From: Paenibacillus athensensis
GTDB taxonomy: Bacteria; Bacillota; Bacilli; Paenibacillales; NBRC-103111
Direction of reading: 5' to 3'
DNA length: 64,000 bases
NCBI RefSeq assembly: GCF_004514475.2
Contig: NZ_MYFO02000002.1
Location: forward strand, 124,001-188,000
The stretch's first letter is position 1. Each line of letters starts with the position of its first letter. This document shows, piece after piece, positions 7,897 to 15,272 of the stretch. The notes under the pieces were generated by a model. The model had not been told where the DNA came from and did not search any database. It saw only the letters and a list, made by a program, of their open reading frames with translations. Position numbers and translations under genes: made by a program.

Positions 7897-10194
7897 ATGG
7901 CAAAAGTGGCAGACAAATATTTGAAGGTCGACCCGTGGGGCGTCGTGGAAGAAGGATTCGACCGTGAACGGAACCGGGTGTCCGAATCGATTTTCTCATT
8001 GGGCAATGAATATATGGGCGTTCGGGGTTATCCGGACGAAGGATACAGCGGCGACAGCATGGTCGGCAGCTATTTTAACGGCTTGTACGATGAGACGCAT
8101 CATTCCGCGCATTACAAGGGAATCGTCAAGCGAGTCCGTTTTATGGTCAACGCTGTTGATTGGCTGTATACCCGTCTGACTGCGGGCGATGAGCAATTGG
8201 ATCTGGCGACAAGCAAAATCAGCGGTTTTGTCCGCAAGCTGGATTTCAAAAGCGGCACCGTTACCCGCGAATTTGTGTGGCATCTGTCCGCAGGCTCGTC
8301 CATCAAGGTGAGCTTTGAGCGTTTCGTCGGCATGACGAATACGAATGTCGGCTGTCAGCGCGTGACGCTGGAGTCGGTTGATTTCACCGGCGATGTGTGG
8401 GTCCGTTCCGGTCTCGATTTCTCGCCGATCCACGAAGCCCAGCACCAGAACCTGTGGACGACGCTGCAAAAAGGCGAGCAGGGCGGTATAGCCGCCATCC
8501 TGTCCAAAACGAAAAATACCGACAACCGGCTGTTCGCCAGCTTCGCGCTGCATACCGAGGCACAGCTTGCTTCATTTGAAGAGGAGCAGTTGATCGGCTA
8601 TTCGTTCACGCTGCAGCTCGTACCGGGCCAAGCGGTTGGCTTTGATAAAGTCGCATTCAACTATGCGGAAAAAGACGCTTCCGTCGCTTCGGCCGCGCTG
8701 TGGGCCAAAGGACAGGAGCTTGCCGCCGCCAACGTCAAGCTGAGCTATGACGCGCTGCTGGCCGATCAAAAAGCGTACTGGACGAACGTCTGGGAAACGA
8801 CCGACATTACGATTGAAGGCGACCCGGAGAATCAGCAGGGCATTCGCTTCTGCGTATTCCAGCTTTACCAAACGTACCACGGCGACAATCCGGGCCTCAA
8901 CATCGGGGCCAAAGGGCTGACCGGCGAAGCTTATGGCGGCCATGCTTTTTGGGATACCGAATCGTATTGCCTGCCGTTCTACTTGTTCAATAACCCGAAA
9001 GCGGCCAAAAGCTTGCTGGAATTCCGCTACAAATCGCTCGCTGCAGCCATCGAGCGCGGTACGGATGTGGACTGCAACGGCGCGTTCTACCCGATCGCGA
9101 CCATTGACGGCACGGAAAGCTGCAACCTGTGGCAGCACTCCAACCTGCAGCTGCACGTCGGCACGGCGATTTCCTACGGTATCTGGCATTACGACAAAAT
9201 CATCGGCGACAAGGAATTCATCCGGACGAAGGGCATTGAAATGCTGCTGCAAATCAGCCGTTTCTATGCCAGTCGCGGCCAATGGGGCCAACGTTCCGGC
9301 AAATTCGGTTATTACGGCGTCATGGGGCCGGACGAATTCCAATTGATGGTCAACAACAACTGCTACATTAACTACATGGCCAAAAAGCTGTTTGAATACA
9401 CGCTTGAAGTCGTCCGCGAAATGAAAGCCGAAGCGGCCGATGCTTACGCCAGCGTGGCGGCTCAAGTAGGCGTGACCGACGAGGAGCTGGCCAACTGGCA
9501 GCATCTGGCCGACCATATGGCGATTCCGTACGAAGCGGAAACAGGCATTTACGAGGAGCATGACGGCTTCTTCGACATGCCGCATATCGATATTCATTCG
9601 ATCCCGGTCACGGACTTCCCGCTGTACTCCAATTGGTCGTATGACCGTTTGTACCGCTACGACATGATCAAGCAGCCGGACGTGCTGATGTTCATGTTCT
9701 TATACAACCAGGAGTTTACCCGCGAAGCGAAAACGGCCAACTACAACTATTATGAGCCAAGAACGATTCACGAATCGTCGCTGTCGCCGTCGATTCATTC
9801 GATCATTGCTTCGGAAATCGGCAAGCATGAAGAAGCGTATCAATTTTTCGAATTCGCGACGCGTCTTGATCTCGACAACTACAACCGCAATACGCGCGAG
9901 GGCTTGCACACCACATCGATTGCAGCGGCTTGGATGAACATCGTTTACGGCTTCGGCGGCATGCGCTCCGACGGCGACATGCTGCTGTTCCAGCCTTCGA
10001 TTCCGCAAGCCTGGAGCTCGTACAGCTTCAAGCTGCTATATAAGGGAGCAGCCATCAGCGTAGCCGTCAACCGCGAGCAGGTTACGATCAAGGCCGCAGG
10101 CGATTCGGCCGTCGACATTCAGGTCTACGACCAGACCTACAGCATCGGCGCAGACGGCATTACGCTGCCCGTTCCTGCGGAGTGGGTCGGTTAA
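7897..10194 (+). CDS. Glycoside hydrolase family 65 phosphorylase (second copy)
   Basis: A 765-residue GH65 protein clearly different from its neighbour. The N-terminus has KVDPWGVVEEGFDRERNR and LGNEYMGVRGYPDEGYSGDS, the pattern of the maltose phosphorylase group. FWDTESYCLPFY, GPDEF with candidate general acid Glu480, NNNCYINYMAK and HESSLSPSIH mark the catalytic domain. The residue after GPDE is Phe rather than the Tyr of the first copy, and the following motif also differs, so the two enzymes probably act on different linkages or acceptors. It starts 35 bases after the first gene with an AAGGGAG ribosome site. The product, beta-glucose-1-phosphate, would be used by the next gene product. 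Confidence 0.9.
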   Translation: MAKVADKYLKVDPWGVVEEGFDRERNRVSESIFSLGNEYMGVRGYPDEGYSGDSMVGSYFNGLYDETHHSAHYKGIVKRVRFMVNAVDWLYTRLTAGDEQLDLATSKISGFVRKLDFKSGTVTREFVWHLSAGSSIKVSFERFVGMTNTNVGCQRVTLESVDFTGDVWVRSGLDFSPIHEAQHQNLWTTLQKGEQGGIAAILSKTKNTDNRLFASFALHTEAQLASFEEEQLIGYSFTLQLVPGQAVGFDKVAFNYAEKDASVASAALWAKGQELAAANVKLSYDALLADQKAYWTNVWETTDITIEGDPENQQGIRFCVFQLYQTYHGDNPGLNIGAKGLTGEAYGGHAFWDTESYCLPFYLFNNPKAAKSLLEFRYKSLAAAIERGTDVDCNGAFYPIATIDGTESCNLWQHSNLQLHVGTAISYGIWHYDKIIGDKEFIRTKGIEMLLQISRFYASRGQWGQRSGKFGYYGVMGPDEFQLMVNNNCYINYMAKKLFEYTLEVVREMKAEAADAYASVAAQVGVTDEELANWQHLADHMAIPYEAETGIYEEHDGFFDMPHIDIHSIPVTDFPLYSNWSYDRLYRYDMIKQPDVLMFMFLYNQEFTREAKTANYNYYEPRTIHESSLSPSIHSIIASEIGKHEEAYQFFEFATRLDLDNYNRNTREGLHTTSIAAAWMNIVYGFGGMRSDGDMLLFQPSIPQAWSSYSFKLLYKGAAISVAVNREQVTIKAAGDSAVDIQVYDQTYSIGADGITLPVPAEWVG

Positions 10195-10231
10195 TCGGTT
10201 TCGAACTACTACACGGGAGGCTATCAAACAT

Positions 10232-10876
10232 ATGCTCGACAATATCAAAGGTGCATTATTCGATCTGGACGGCGTAATCGTCGATACGGCGAAATATCAT
10301 TTTCTGGCATGGGGCCGCTTGGCCAAGGAACTCGGCTTCGAATTTACAGAAGAACACAACGAGCGCTTGAAAGGCGTCAGCCGGGTGCGTTCGCTGGAGA
10401 TTTTGCTGGAAATCGGCGGCATCAGCGCCAGCGAAGAAGAGAAGCTCGCAATGGCCGAAAAGAAAAACAACTGGTACGTCGATTACATCCGTGCGATGGA
10501 CGAATCGGAAATTTTGCCGGGCGCACGCGAATACTTGCTGCAGCTGCGCGAAAACGGCGTGAAAACGGCGCTGGGCTCGGCCAGCAAAAACGCCCCGATG
10601 ATTTTGGACAATCTGAAAATTACCGGCCTGTTCGACGTCATCATCGACGGTAACAAAACGTCGGCGGCCAAGCCTGATCCCGAGGTGTTCCTGCTCGGCG
10701 CTCAAGGGCTCGGACTCGCTCCGGCCGACTGTGTCGTGTTCGAGGACGCGGAAGCGGGCGTCGAAGCGGGCAAACGCGCCGGCATGCGCGTAGTCGGCAT
10801 CGGCAAGCCGGAAATTTTGAAGGAAGCGGACATGGTTATTGCCGGGCTCCACGAACTGGTTGGCCAATATCAATAG
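10232..10876 (+). CDS. pgmB: Beta-phosphoglucomutase
   Basis: A 214-residue HAD-superfamily enzyme. Motif I DLDGVIVDTAKYH carries the nucleophile Asp and the acid/base Asp; a cap domain follows; GSASKN is motif II; KPDPEVFL is motif III; FEDAEAGVEA is motif IV. These match beta-phosphoglucomutase, which converts beta-glucose-1-phosphate to glucose-6-phosphate. Its place directly after two GH65 phosphorylase genes supports this over other HAD phosphatases. Its start has a GGGAGG site eleven bases upstream. Confidence 0.93.
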   Translation: MLDNIKGALFDLDGVIVDTAKYHFLAWGRLAKELGFEFTEEHNERLKGVSRVRSLEILLEIGGISASEEEKLAMAEKKNNWYVDYIRAMDESEILPGAREYLLQLRENGVKTALGSASKNAPMILDNLKITGLFDVIIDGNKTSAAKPDPEVFLLGAQGLGLAPADCVVFEDAEAGVEAGKRAGMRVVGIGKPEILKEADMVIAGLHELVGQYQ

Positions 10877-10925
10877 CTTGTCGAAGGAAGATCACTAACT
10901 AGCATTTCATATAGAAGCTTTGCAG

Positions 10926-10965
10926 GAAAGCGGGCCTGATCTTCAGGTTTGCTTTCTTTTTATTT
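10926..10965 (+). terminator. Terminator of the phosphorylase operon
   Basis: A GAAAGC/GCTTTC outer stem with a CCTGA/TCAGG inner stem is followed by a T-rich run. It lies 49 bases after pgmB. Confidence 0.8.
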
Positions 10966-11051
10966 CAGCCAAATAAAACAATGATCGAACATCAGTTCTC
11001 TTTTATTTATTATATCACAAAAATAATGGAAAAAGCGGCCAAAATTAATAG

Positions 11052-11212
11052 CCCCTCTCGCGATTCCTGTTGGGAAAACGCATGAGAAGAGGCCCGATCG
11101 GATAGAGCTCCCAGCAGTGTCAGATCTTGAGTTCCCCAAGCTTGATCAGTTCGACTACGGCTTGTGAACGACCCTTTACGTTCAATTTTTGCATGACGTT
11201 GGAGATATGGTT
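11052..11212. repeat. Truncated copy of the gerE 3' end (direct repeat, left copy)
   Basis: 161 bases match 13212-13372 in the same orientation with two mismatches; the last 140 (11073-11212) are identical. The copy holds gerE codons 44-73, the stop and the downstream terminator, and breaks off inside the gene. The offset between copies is 2160 bases. This is the footprint expected when DNA is inserted at a gene's 3' end and the 3' end is duplicated. Confidence 0.95.
11120..11212 (-). pseudogene. gerE: gerE 3' remnant (codons 44-73)
   Basis: Read on the minus strand the fragment encodes the HTH recognition-helix end of GerE, from NHISNVMQKLNVKGRSQAVV to the stop. The 5' part is absent; the reading frame upstream is unrelated AT-rich DNA. 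The intact gene is at 13280-13501. No function is expected. Confidence 0.9.
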
Positions 11213-11227
11213 TGAAACACACCGAAA

Positions 11228-11746
11228 TTAATGTGAGGCTTGATGTTTAGTCGTTTTTTGTAGTTCTTCCTCCACAGACTTCATGCCTGCGTCATTCTCA
11301 CCTCGTATTTTCTTGTCGCCGCCAAGCGACTTTGTCCATTTGTCAGAAAGGCGATCAAACGCTGTGTACAGTGCAAAGCTGTAAAGTATACTCTGTTTTA
11401 ATTGCGTTATTGGCAGTTCAGGAAATACTTGTTCAAAGTTTACAAAGTAGATTACTGCCAACCCCAAAGCTAATGCCTTACAGACTGCTGTATCTGAACA
11501 AAGTTTCCATTTTCAATTTGTTCAAAACAAAAAAAGTGATAGTTAAAGGGACACAAGCAATTACAAATCTCAGTAAAGATAAAATAAAGTACATTGACGT
11601 ATGAATTTATACTTATCTGATCCTTCTTTTTTTTCATAGTAATAAAAAGCAGAAATGAATAATGCAACTGCAAAAATAAATATAGATAAGTAACTGAATC
11701 CCCACCTCACAAAAAGTCTATTGGTTCTTACTAAAAGCACTGCCAT
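11228..11746 (-). pseudogene. Decayed membrane protein gene, frameshifted
   Basis: Three overlapping minus-strand frames together read like one small membrane protein. An ATG at 11746 opens a frame with a hydrophobic helix (YLSIFIFAVALFISAFYYY) that stops at 11570. A second frame continues with FVIACVPLTITFFVL and stops near 11474. A third (11228 to about 11510) holds ALALGLAVIYFVNFEQVF and a charged Lys/Glu-rich tail. Two frameshifts are therefore needed to join them. The DNA is AT-rich, unlike the surroundings. No family is recognised. Sequencing errors in a real gene are an alternative. Confidence 0.45.
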
Positions 11747-11760
11747 TTATCCCGTTCTAT

Positions 11761-12381
11761 TTGTTTTACGCTTCTAAAAACCCATCGTTCTGGGAAATGT
11801 TAGTAAAGTATTTCTTCCTGCACCAAGAGTTAACATGGATTGCTCCATCATTTGACTATGATGCTTTCCAAAGAGAGGTTTTCATTTCTTTGCAGTCTGG
11901 AAACATGTTAATTGTTGTCCTCATTGTTATCTTCTTCGGATATAAACGATATTTTAAAAGTAAAGAAGCCGAACATAAGAACCTCAAGGAAATTGCTGAA
12001 TCTGATTTGAATTTAGCTACATATGATAATTTTATTCCGAGGATCACCGCAGCTCGAGCAATGGTAATTTATCAGAAATCAAAGGCTGCGCTCTTAAATG
12101 TTTTATACGCGGGTTTAGGCGCTCTCCTCCTGATTGTCTTCGTAACATTATTTGTATCGCATACAGCTTATCAATTAGGAAGCTTCGGGAAAAACCTTGC
12201 CCAATTTGACACAGATTATATAACAGTAGAGTATCAGTTCAATAATCAAGTTCAAAAAGTTGAAGGCATTCGAGTATATCAAGATAGAAACTATCTCTTC
12301 ATTAGAGATGATCAAAATACACTTCACAGCGTATTTGCAGATCAAATACATGTACAGACCCAACAAAAAAACTCTAAGTAA
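11761..12381 (+). CDS. Membrane protein of unknown function
   Basis: About 206 residues, AT-rich. Two clear membrane segments (NMLIVVLIVIFFGY and ALLLIVFVTLFV) enclose a charged cytoplasmic stretch; a further hydrophobic stretch (WFLLKALPFIPFYLFY) lies partly upstream of the annotated TTG. No convincing ribosome site supports TTG 11761; the frame is open back to 11698 without an ATG, so the true start is uncertain and the gene may be 5'-truncated. The C-terminal part after residue 140 is hydrophilic and probably extracytoplasmic. It sits inside the gerE-flanked cassette, divergent from the broken membrane gene. I recognise no family. Confidence 0.5.
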   Translation: MFYASKNPSFWEMLVKYFFLHQELTWIAPSFDYDAFQREVFISLQSGNMLIVVLIVIFFGYKRYFKSKEAEHKNLKEIAESDLNLATYDNFIPRITAARAMVIYQKSKAALLNVLYAGLGALLLIVFVTLFVSHTAYQLGSFGKNLAQFDTDYITVEYQFNNQVQKVEGIRVYQDRNYLFIRDDQNTLHSVFADQIHVQTQQKNSK

Positions 12382-12440
12382 GATATTATGAATAATAAGT
12401 CCCTATATGCCACCATTCATTGTTCTTCAAAGGTTTATGC

Positions 12441-12446
12441 TATAAT
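12441..12446 (+). promoter_or_regulatory. Extended -10 promoter of the protease pair
   Basis: TGC directly before TATAAT gives an extended -10 element 31 bases upstream of the first gene. A weak TTGTTC lies upstream at 15-base spacing. Confidence 0.5.
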
Positions 12447-12476
12447 AAAAACAAACGATCAAGCGAGGTGAAGCTG

Positions 12477-12737
12477 ATGAAATGGGAACAAATTATGGAA
12501 CAACATCCGAGCTGTTTTGTATTGGTAGAAGCTTTAAAAGCCAGTTCAAACAATCAATTACGCCATCTTGAGGACATGACCGTTATTCAAGATTACGACA
12601 ATCCACAAGAAGCCTGGAGTGGGTACAAACACTTTCACAAGTTATATCCATCACGAGAGTTGTACGTTTTCCATACCAGCCGAACTGATGTTGAGGTCGT
12701 GGAGGAAATATTCTCAGGAGTGCGGCAGCACACATGA
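12477..12737 (+). CDS. Small protein paired with an aspartyl protease
   Basis: An 86-residue soluble protein with MKWEQIMEQHPS at the start and SRELYVFHTSR near the end. ATG 12477 is preceded by GAGGTGAAG; an in-frame ATG at 12420 lies upstream of the promoter. The stop overlaps the start of the next gene (ATGA type), so the two are translationally coupled. The function is unknown. The tight coupling suggests a substrate, partner or inhibitor of the downstream protease-like protein, which is inference. Confidence 0.75.
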   Translation: MKWEQIMEQHPSCFVLVEALKASSNNQLRHLEDMTVIQDYDNPQEAWSGYKHFHKLYPSRELYVFHTSRTDVEVVEEIFSGVRQHT

Positions 12738-13123
12738 ACATACGTCTCCATAATGGATTGCCAATTGTCTCCTTAACCTTAACGCATAATGACCAGACCA
12801 TTCAACTGTCGAATGTCTTGTTCGATACAGGATGTGCCGCGACGATATTTGATACGGATTTACTTTCCCGAATTGGTATTTACATTGATTTCATTCATGG
12901 CAGAGCCAAACGAATGTATGGGGTAGGCGGAACAAGTGAAGTCTGCTATGAACAGGTCATTCCTCATTTAAGAATCAAGCATGTACAATTGGAAACATTC
13001 CCCGTACAGCTGGGGTCCGTTCAAGAGCCTTATGGCTTCGATGGAATACTCGGCATTGATTTTATGATGAAAGCCAAATGGAAGGTTGATTTTGAAACGA
13101 TGTGGATTCATTACTCTGCTTGA
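12734..13123 (+). CDS. Retropepsin-like aspartyl protease
   Basis: A 129-residue, single-lobe aspartyl protease-like protein. The active-site motif is LFDTGCAATIF, with DTG in the position expected for retropepsins, and the later hydrophobic-Gly element is GILGIDF. Such short proteins act as homodimers, each subunit giving one catalytic Asp. There is no signal peptide or membrane segment, so it is probably cytoplasmic. It overlaps the preceding small gene by four bases and ends at a good terminator. The substrate is unknown. The pair lies inside the cassette inserted beside gerE. Confidence 0.82.
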   Translation: MNIRLHNGLPIVSLTLTHNDQTIQLSNVLFDTGCAATIFDTDLLSRIGIYIDFIHGRAKRMYGVGGTSEVCYEQVIPHLRIKHVQLETFPVQLGSVQEPYGFDGILGIDFMMKAKWKVDFETMWIHYSA

Positions 13124-13148
13124 CTTCGCCAGTGCATAGAGACTTCAT

Positions 13149-13190
13149 AACCGAGCGATGCTTGATTAGCATTCGCTTGGTTTTCTTTTT
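13149..13190 (+). terminator. Terminator of the protease pair
   Basis: A 14-base stem (ACCGAGCGATGCT against AGCATTCGCTTGGT, with two mismatched or wobble positions) is followed by a T-rich run. Confidence 0.8.
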
Positions 13191-13203
13191 GCTTTCTAAA
13201 AAA

Positions 13204-13253
13204 TTAAAAGCCCCCTCTCACGATTCCTGTTCGGAAAACGCATGAGAAGAGGC
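13204..13253 (-). terminator. gerE terminator
   Basis: On the minus strand, 27 bases after the gerE stop, GCCTCTTCTCA pairs with TGAGAGGGGGC and is followed by a T-rich run. A near-identical copy lies at 11044-11093 in the duplicated segment. Confidence 0.7.
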
Positions 13254-13279
13254 CCGATCGGATAGAGCTCCCAGCAGTG

Positions 13280-13501
13280 TCAGATCTTGAGTTCCCCAAG
13301 CTTGATCAGTTCGACTACGGCTTGTGAACGACCCTTTACGTTCAATTTTTGCATGACGTTGGAGATATGGTTGCGGACGGTTTTTTCGCTGATAAAAAGC
13401 TGCTGAGCGATATCCTTTGTTGTTTTGTCTTGAACCAGCAATTCGAATACTTCACGTTCCCGGTTGGTTAACAGGAATTTGTTTTTGTGGTCGCTGCCCA
13501 T
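13280..13501 (-). CDS. gerE: Spore germination/coat regulator GerE
   Basis: A 73-residue stand-alone LuxR-type helix-turn-helix protein. The run LLTNREREVFELLVQDKTTK and the later SEKTVRNHISNVMQKL and GRSQAVVEL are very close to B. subtilis GerE (74 residues), the last mother-cell regulator of coat gene expression during sporulation. An AGGAGGGG ribosome site precedes the ATG. The gene is intact, but its last 30 codons and terminator are repeated at 11052-11212, so an insertion occurred at its 3' end and left a complete copy here. Confidence 0.96.
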   Translation of the reverse strand: MGSDHKNKFLLTNREREVFELLVQDKTTKDIAQQLFISEKTVRNHISNVMQKLNVKGRSQAVVELIKLGELKI

Positions 13502-13761
13502 GGATGTGTGTCACCCCTCCTTGCTCGGGTTATTGGGAGTTACAAGGTTTAGGGATACAGTCAAATTCAGTGTATGAAAAGCCCTAAGTGATGGTGCGGT
13601 TTCCGGGCAAAAATGGGCGTAGCCCCGTGCCTGCGCATCGCGCGCGACTGTCGGAAAGCGGTGCCGGCTGTACGGCGGCTGCCGCTCCGCTGCTTTTGAG
13701 TTTTCGCTTCCCGCATGGTAAGCTGAAAGGATGAAGTTTTTCCGCGAGAGGAGTCCTGCGC

Positions 13762-14454
13762 TTGTTCAGACGCGATTATTTGATGCAGCAAATCGAGCAG
13801 TTGACGCTGGTGCTGCACCGCATCCTGGTTCACAAAGAGCAGCAGCAGCCCGGCAAGGCGCAGGAGTTGCTGGAGGAGGCGTGCCGGCACGTGCTGGGCA
13901 TGAATCCGCGGGCGCTTGCGGCGTTGTCGGGGCGGGATATTTTGCAGCTGCTGACCTATAACGGAACGGTAGATCACGGACGGGCGGTGGCTGTGGCGGC
14001 GCTGCTGCTGGAGCAAGGCGCGCTGGATGAAGCGCAAGGTGAAACGTCTGCGGCTTATGCGCTGTATCTGAAGGCGCTCGAAGTGCTGCTGGAGCTACTC
14101 GATGGCGCGGCAACCGACGAGGCCGCAGAGTTGCGGGAATGGGCTTCGCCGCAAATCGGCAAAGCGCTGGAGCTGCTGAAGGGCAAGTTCCTGCCCGCAG
14201 GGCTCAAGATGCGGTTGTTTGCATACTGGGAAGCGGTGGGCCAATATGCTAAAGCCGAGGATATGCTGAGCTGGTGGCTGGAGGATGTGCAGCGTGATCC
14301 GGCTGCTGTCGCGCAGGCGTTGCGTGAGGGGGTTGCGTTTTACGAGCGGTTGCGGGAGCGGCCCGAGAGCGAGCTTGCGGCCGGACGCTTTAGCGCTGCC
14401 GAGGTCGAGGAGGGGCTGGCTTGGTGCCGCAGCCAGAGCGCAGGCGATGAATAG
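13762..14454 (+). CDS. DUF6483-like protein with TPR-like helices
   Basis: A 230-residue all-helical protein starting LFRRDYLMQQIEQLTLVLHR from a TTG codon, with GAGAGGAG ten or so bases upstream. The alternation of Ala/Leu-rich helices (for example ALYLKALEVLLELL and AKAEDMLSWWLEDV) resembles tetratricopeptide folds. The N-terminal RDYL..QIE pattern recalls the DUF6483 family of Firmicutes, an assignment from memory and not verified. There is no membrane segment. The biochemical role is unknown; such proteins usually mediate protein contacts. Confidence 0.75.
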   Translation: MFRRDYLMQQIEQLTLVLHRILVHKEQQQPGKAQELLEEACRHVLGMNPRALAALSGRDILQLLTYNGTVDHGRAVAVAALLLEQGALDEAQGETSAAYALYLKALEVLLELLDGAATDEAAELREWASPQIGKALELLKGKFLPAGLKMRLFAYWEAVGQYAKAEDMLSWWLEDVQRDPAAVAQALREGVAFYERLRERPESELAAGRFSAAEVEEGLAWCRSQSAGDE

Positions 14455-14540
14455 CTGGTGCAGAACGCGCCGGGTATGCGATAATAAGAGGGCTTGCCCG
14501 TCAGGGAAGCGATTTCAGGCAAAATGAGGTGTTCGATTAC

Positions 14541-15272
14541 ATGGCATGGTATCAACGAAGCTTTGGCGACGATTATTTACTCGTTTATAAACATAGAGAT
14601 ATGCAGGGCGCGTACGAAGAAGTCAAGCAGATGGCCGCTTGGCTGCGTTTGCCGCAAGGGGCGACGGTGCTCGATCTGTGCTGCGGCATGGGTCGTCACT
14701 CGCTGGCGCTGACCGATTTGGGCTATCGCGTAACGGGGGTCGACTTATCCGATGTGCTGCTTGGCGAAGCCGACAGGCTTGACCAGGAGAAGCGGGTGCG
14801 CCGGCTGCGCGGCGATATGCGTAGCGTGCCGCTGGACGAGACGTTTGACGCGGTGGTGAATCTGTTTACGTCGTTCGGATATTTTGACGACGATGCCGAG
14901 AACGAACGGGTGCTGGAGGAAATGAACCGGCTGCTCAAGCCGGGCGGCGCTTTTCTGATCGATTACCTGAATCCGGAATATGTCCGCCATCATCTGGTGC
15001 CGTATTCGGAGCGCACGGAAGACGGCGTAAGGATTCAGGAAACACGGCGGATCGAAGACGGCTGCGTGCGCAAGCGGATTGTGCTGTCGGGCGAGGGCGA
15101 GCCGGAGCGCGAATATTTGGAGCAGGTCAAGCTGTACGACCGCTCGGCGTTCGAGAGCATGCTGCTGCAGGCAGGTTTGACCTTGGACGCCGTGTATGGC
15201 GGCTATGACGGATCGGCGTATTCGGCGGAGGGCTCGACGCGAATGATTTTTGTGGGGCATCGGGAAGCATGA
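14541..15272 (+). CDS. Class I SAM-dependent methyltransferase
   Basis: A 243-residue protein. Motif I VLDLCCGMGRHSLAL binds S-adenosylmethionine; VTGVDLSDVLL is the ribose-binding acidic strand; LKPGGAFLIDYLNPEYV is the typical strand 4 region. The C-terminal half (FESMLLQAGL...VYGGYDG) matches small-molecule methyltransferases of the methyltransferase-25 type. The substrate is unknown. ATG 14541 has GAGGTG nine bases upstream; a GTG at 14529 lies inside that site. The stop overlaps the next start (ATGA), so it is coupled to the MBL hydrolase. Confidence 0.88.
   Translation: MAWYQRSFGDDYLLVYKHRDMQGAYEEVKQMAAWLRLPQGATVLDLCCGMGRHSLALTDLGYRVTGVDLSDVLLGEADRLDQEKRVRRLRGDMRSVPLDETFDAVVNLFTSFGYFDDDAENERVLEEMNRLLKPGGAFLIDYLNPEYVRHHLVPYSERTEDGVRIQETRRIEDGCVRKRIVLSGEGEPEREYLEQVKLYDRSAFESMLLQAGLTLDAVYGGYDGSAYSAEGSTRMIFVGHREA

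Noticed and set aside
11010-11222. 70-codon minus-strand ORF across the gerE remnant
   Set aside because: It reads the duplicated gerE DNA in the wrong frame; the true remnant is the frame encoding NHISNVMQKL.
11219-13203. Insertion sequence or transposon
   Set aside because: No transposase or integrase reading frame, and no terminal inverted repeats were found; the flanking repeat is far longer than a transposon target duplication.
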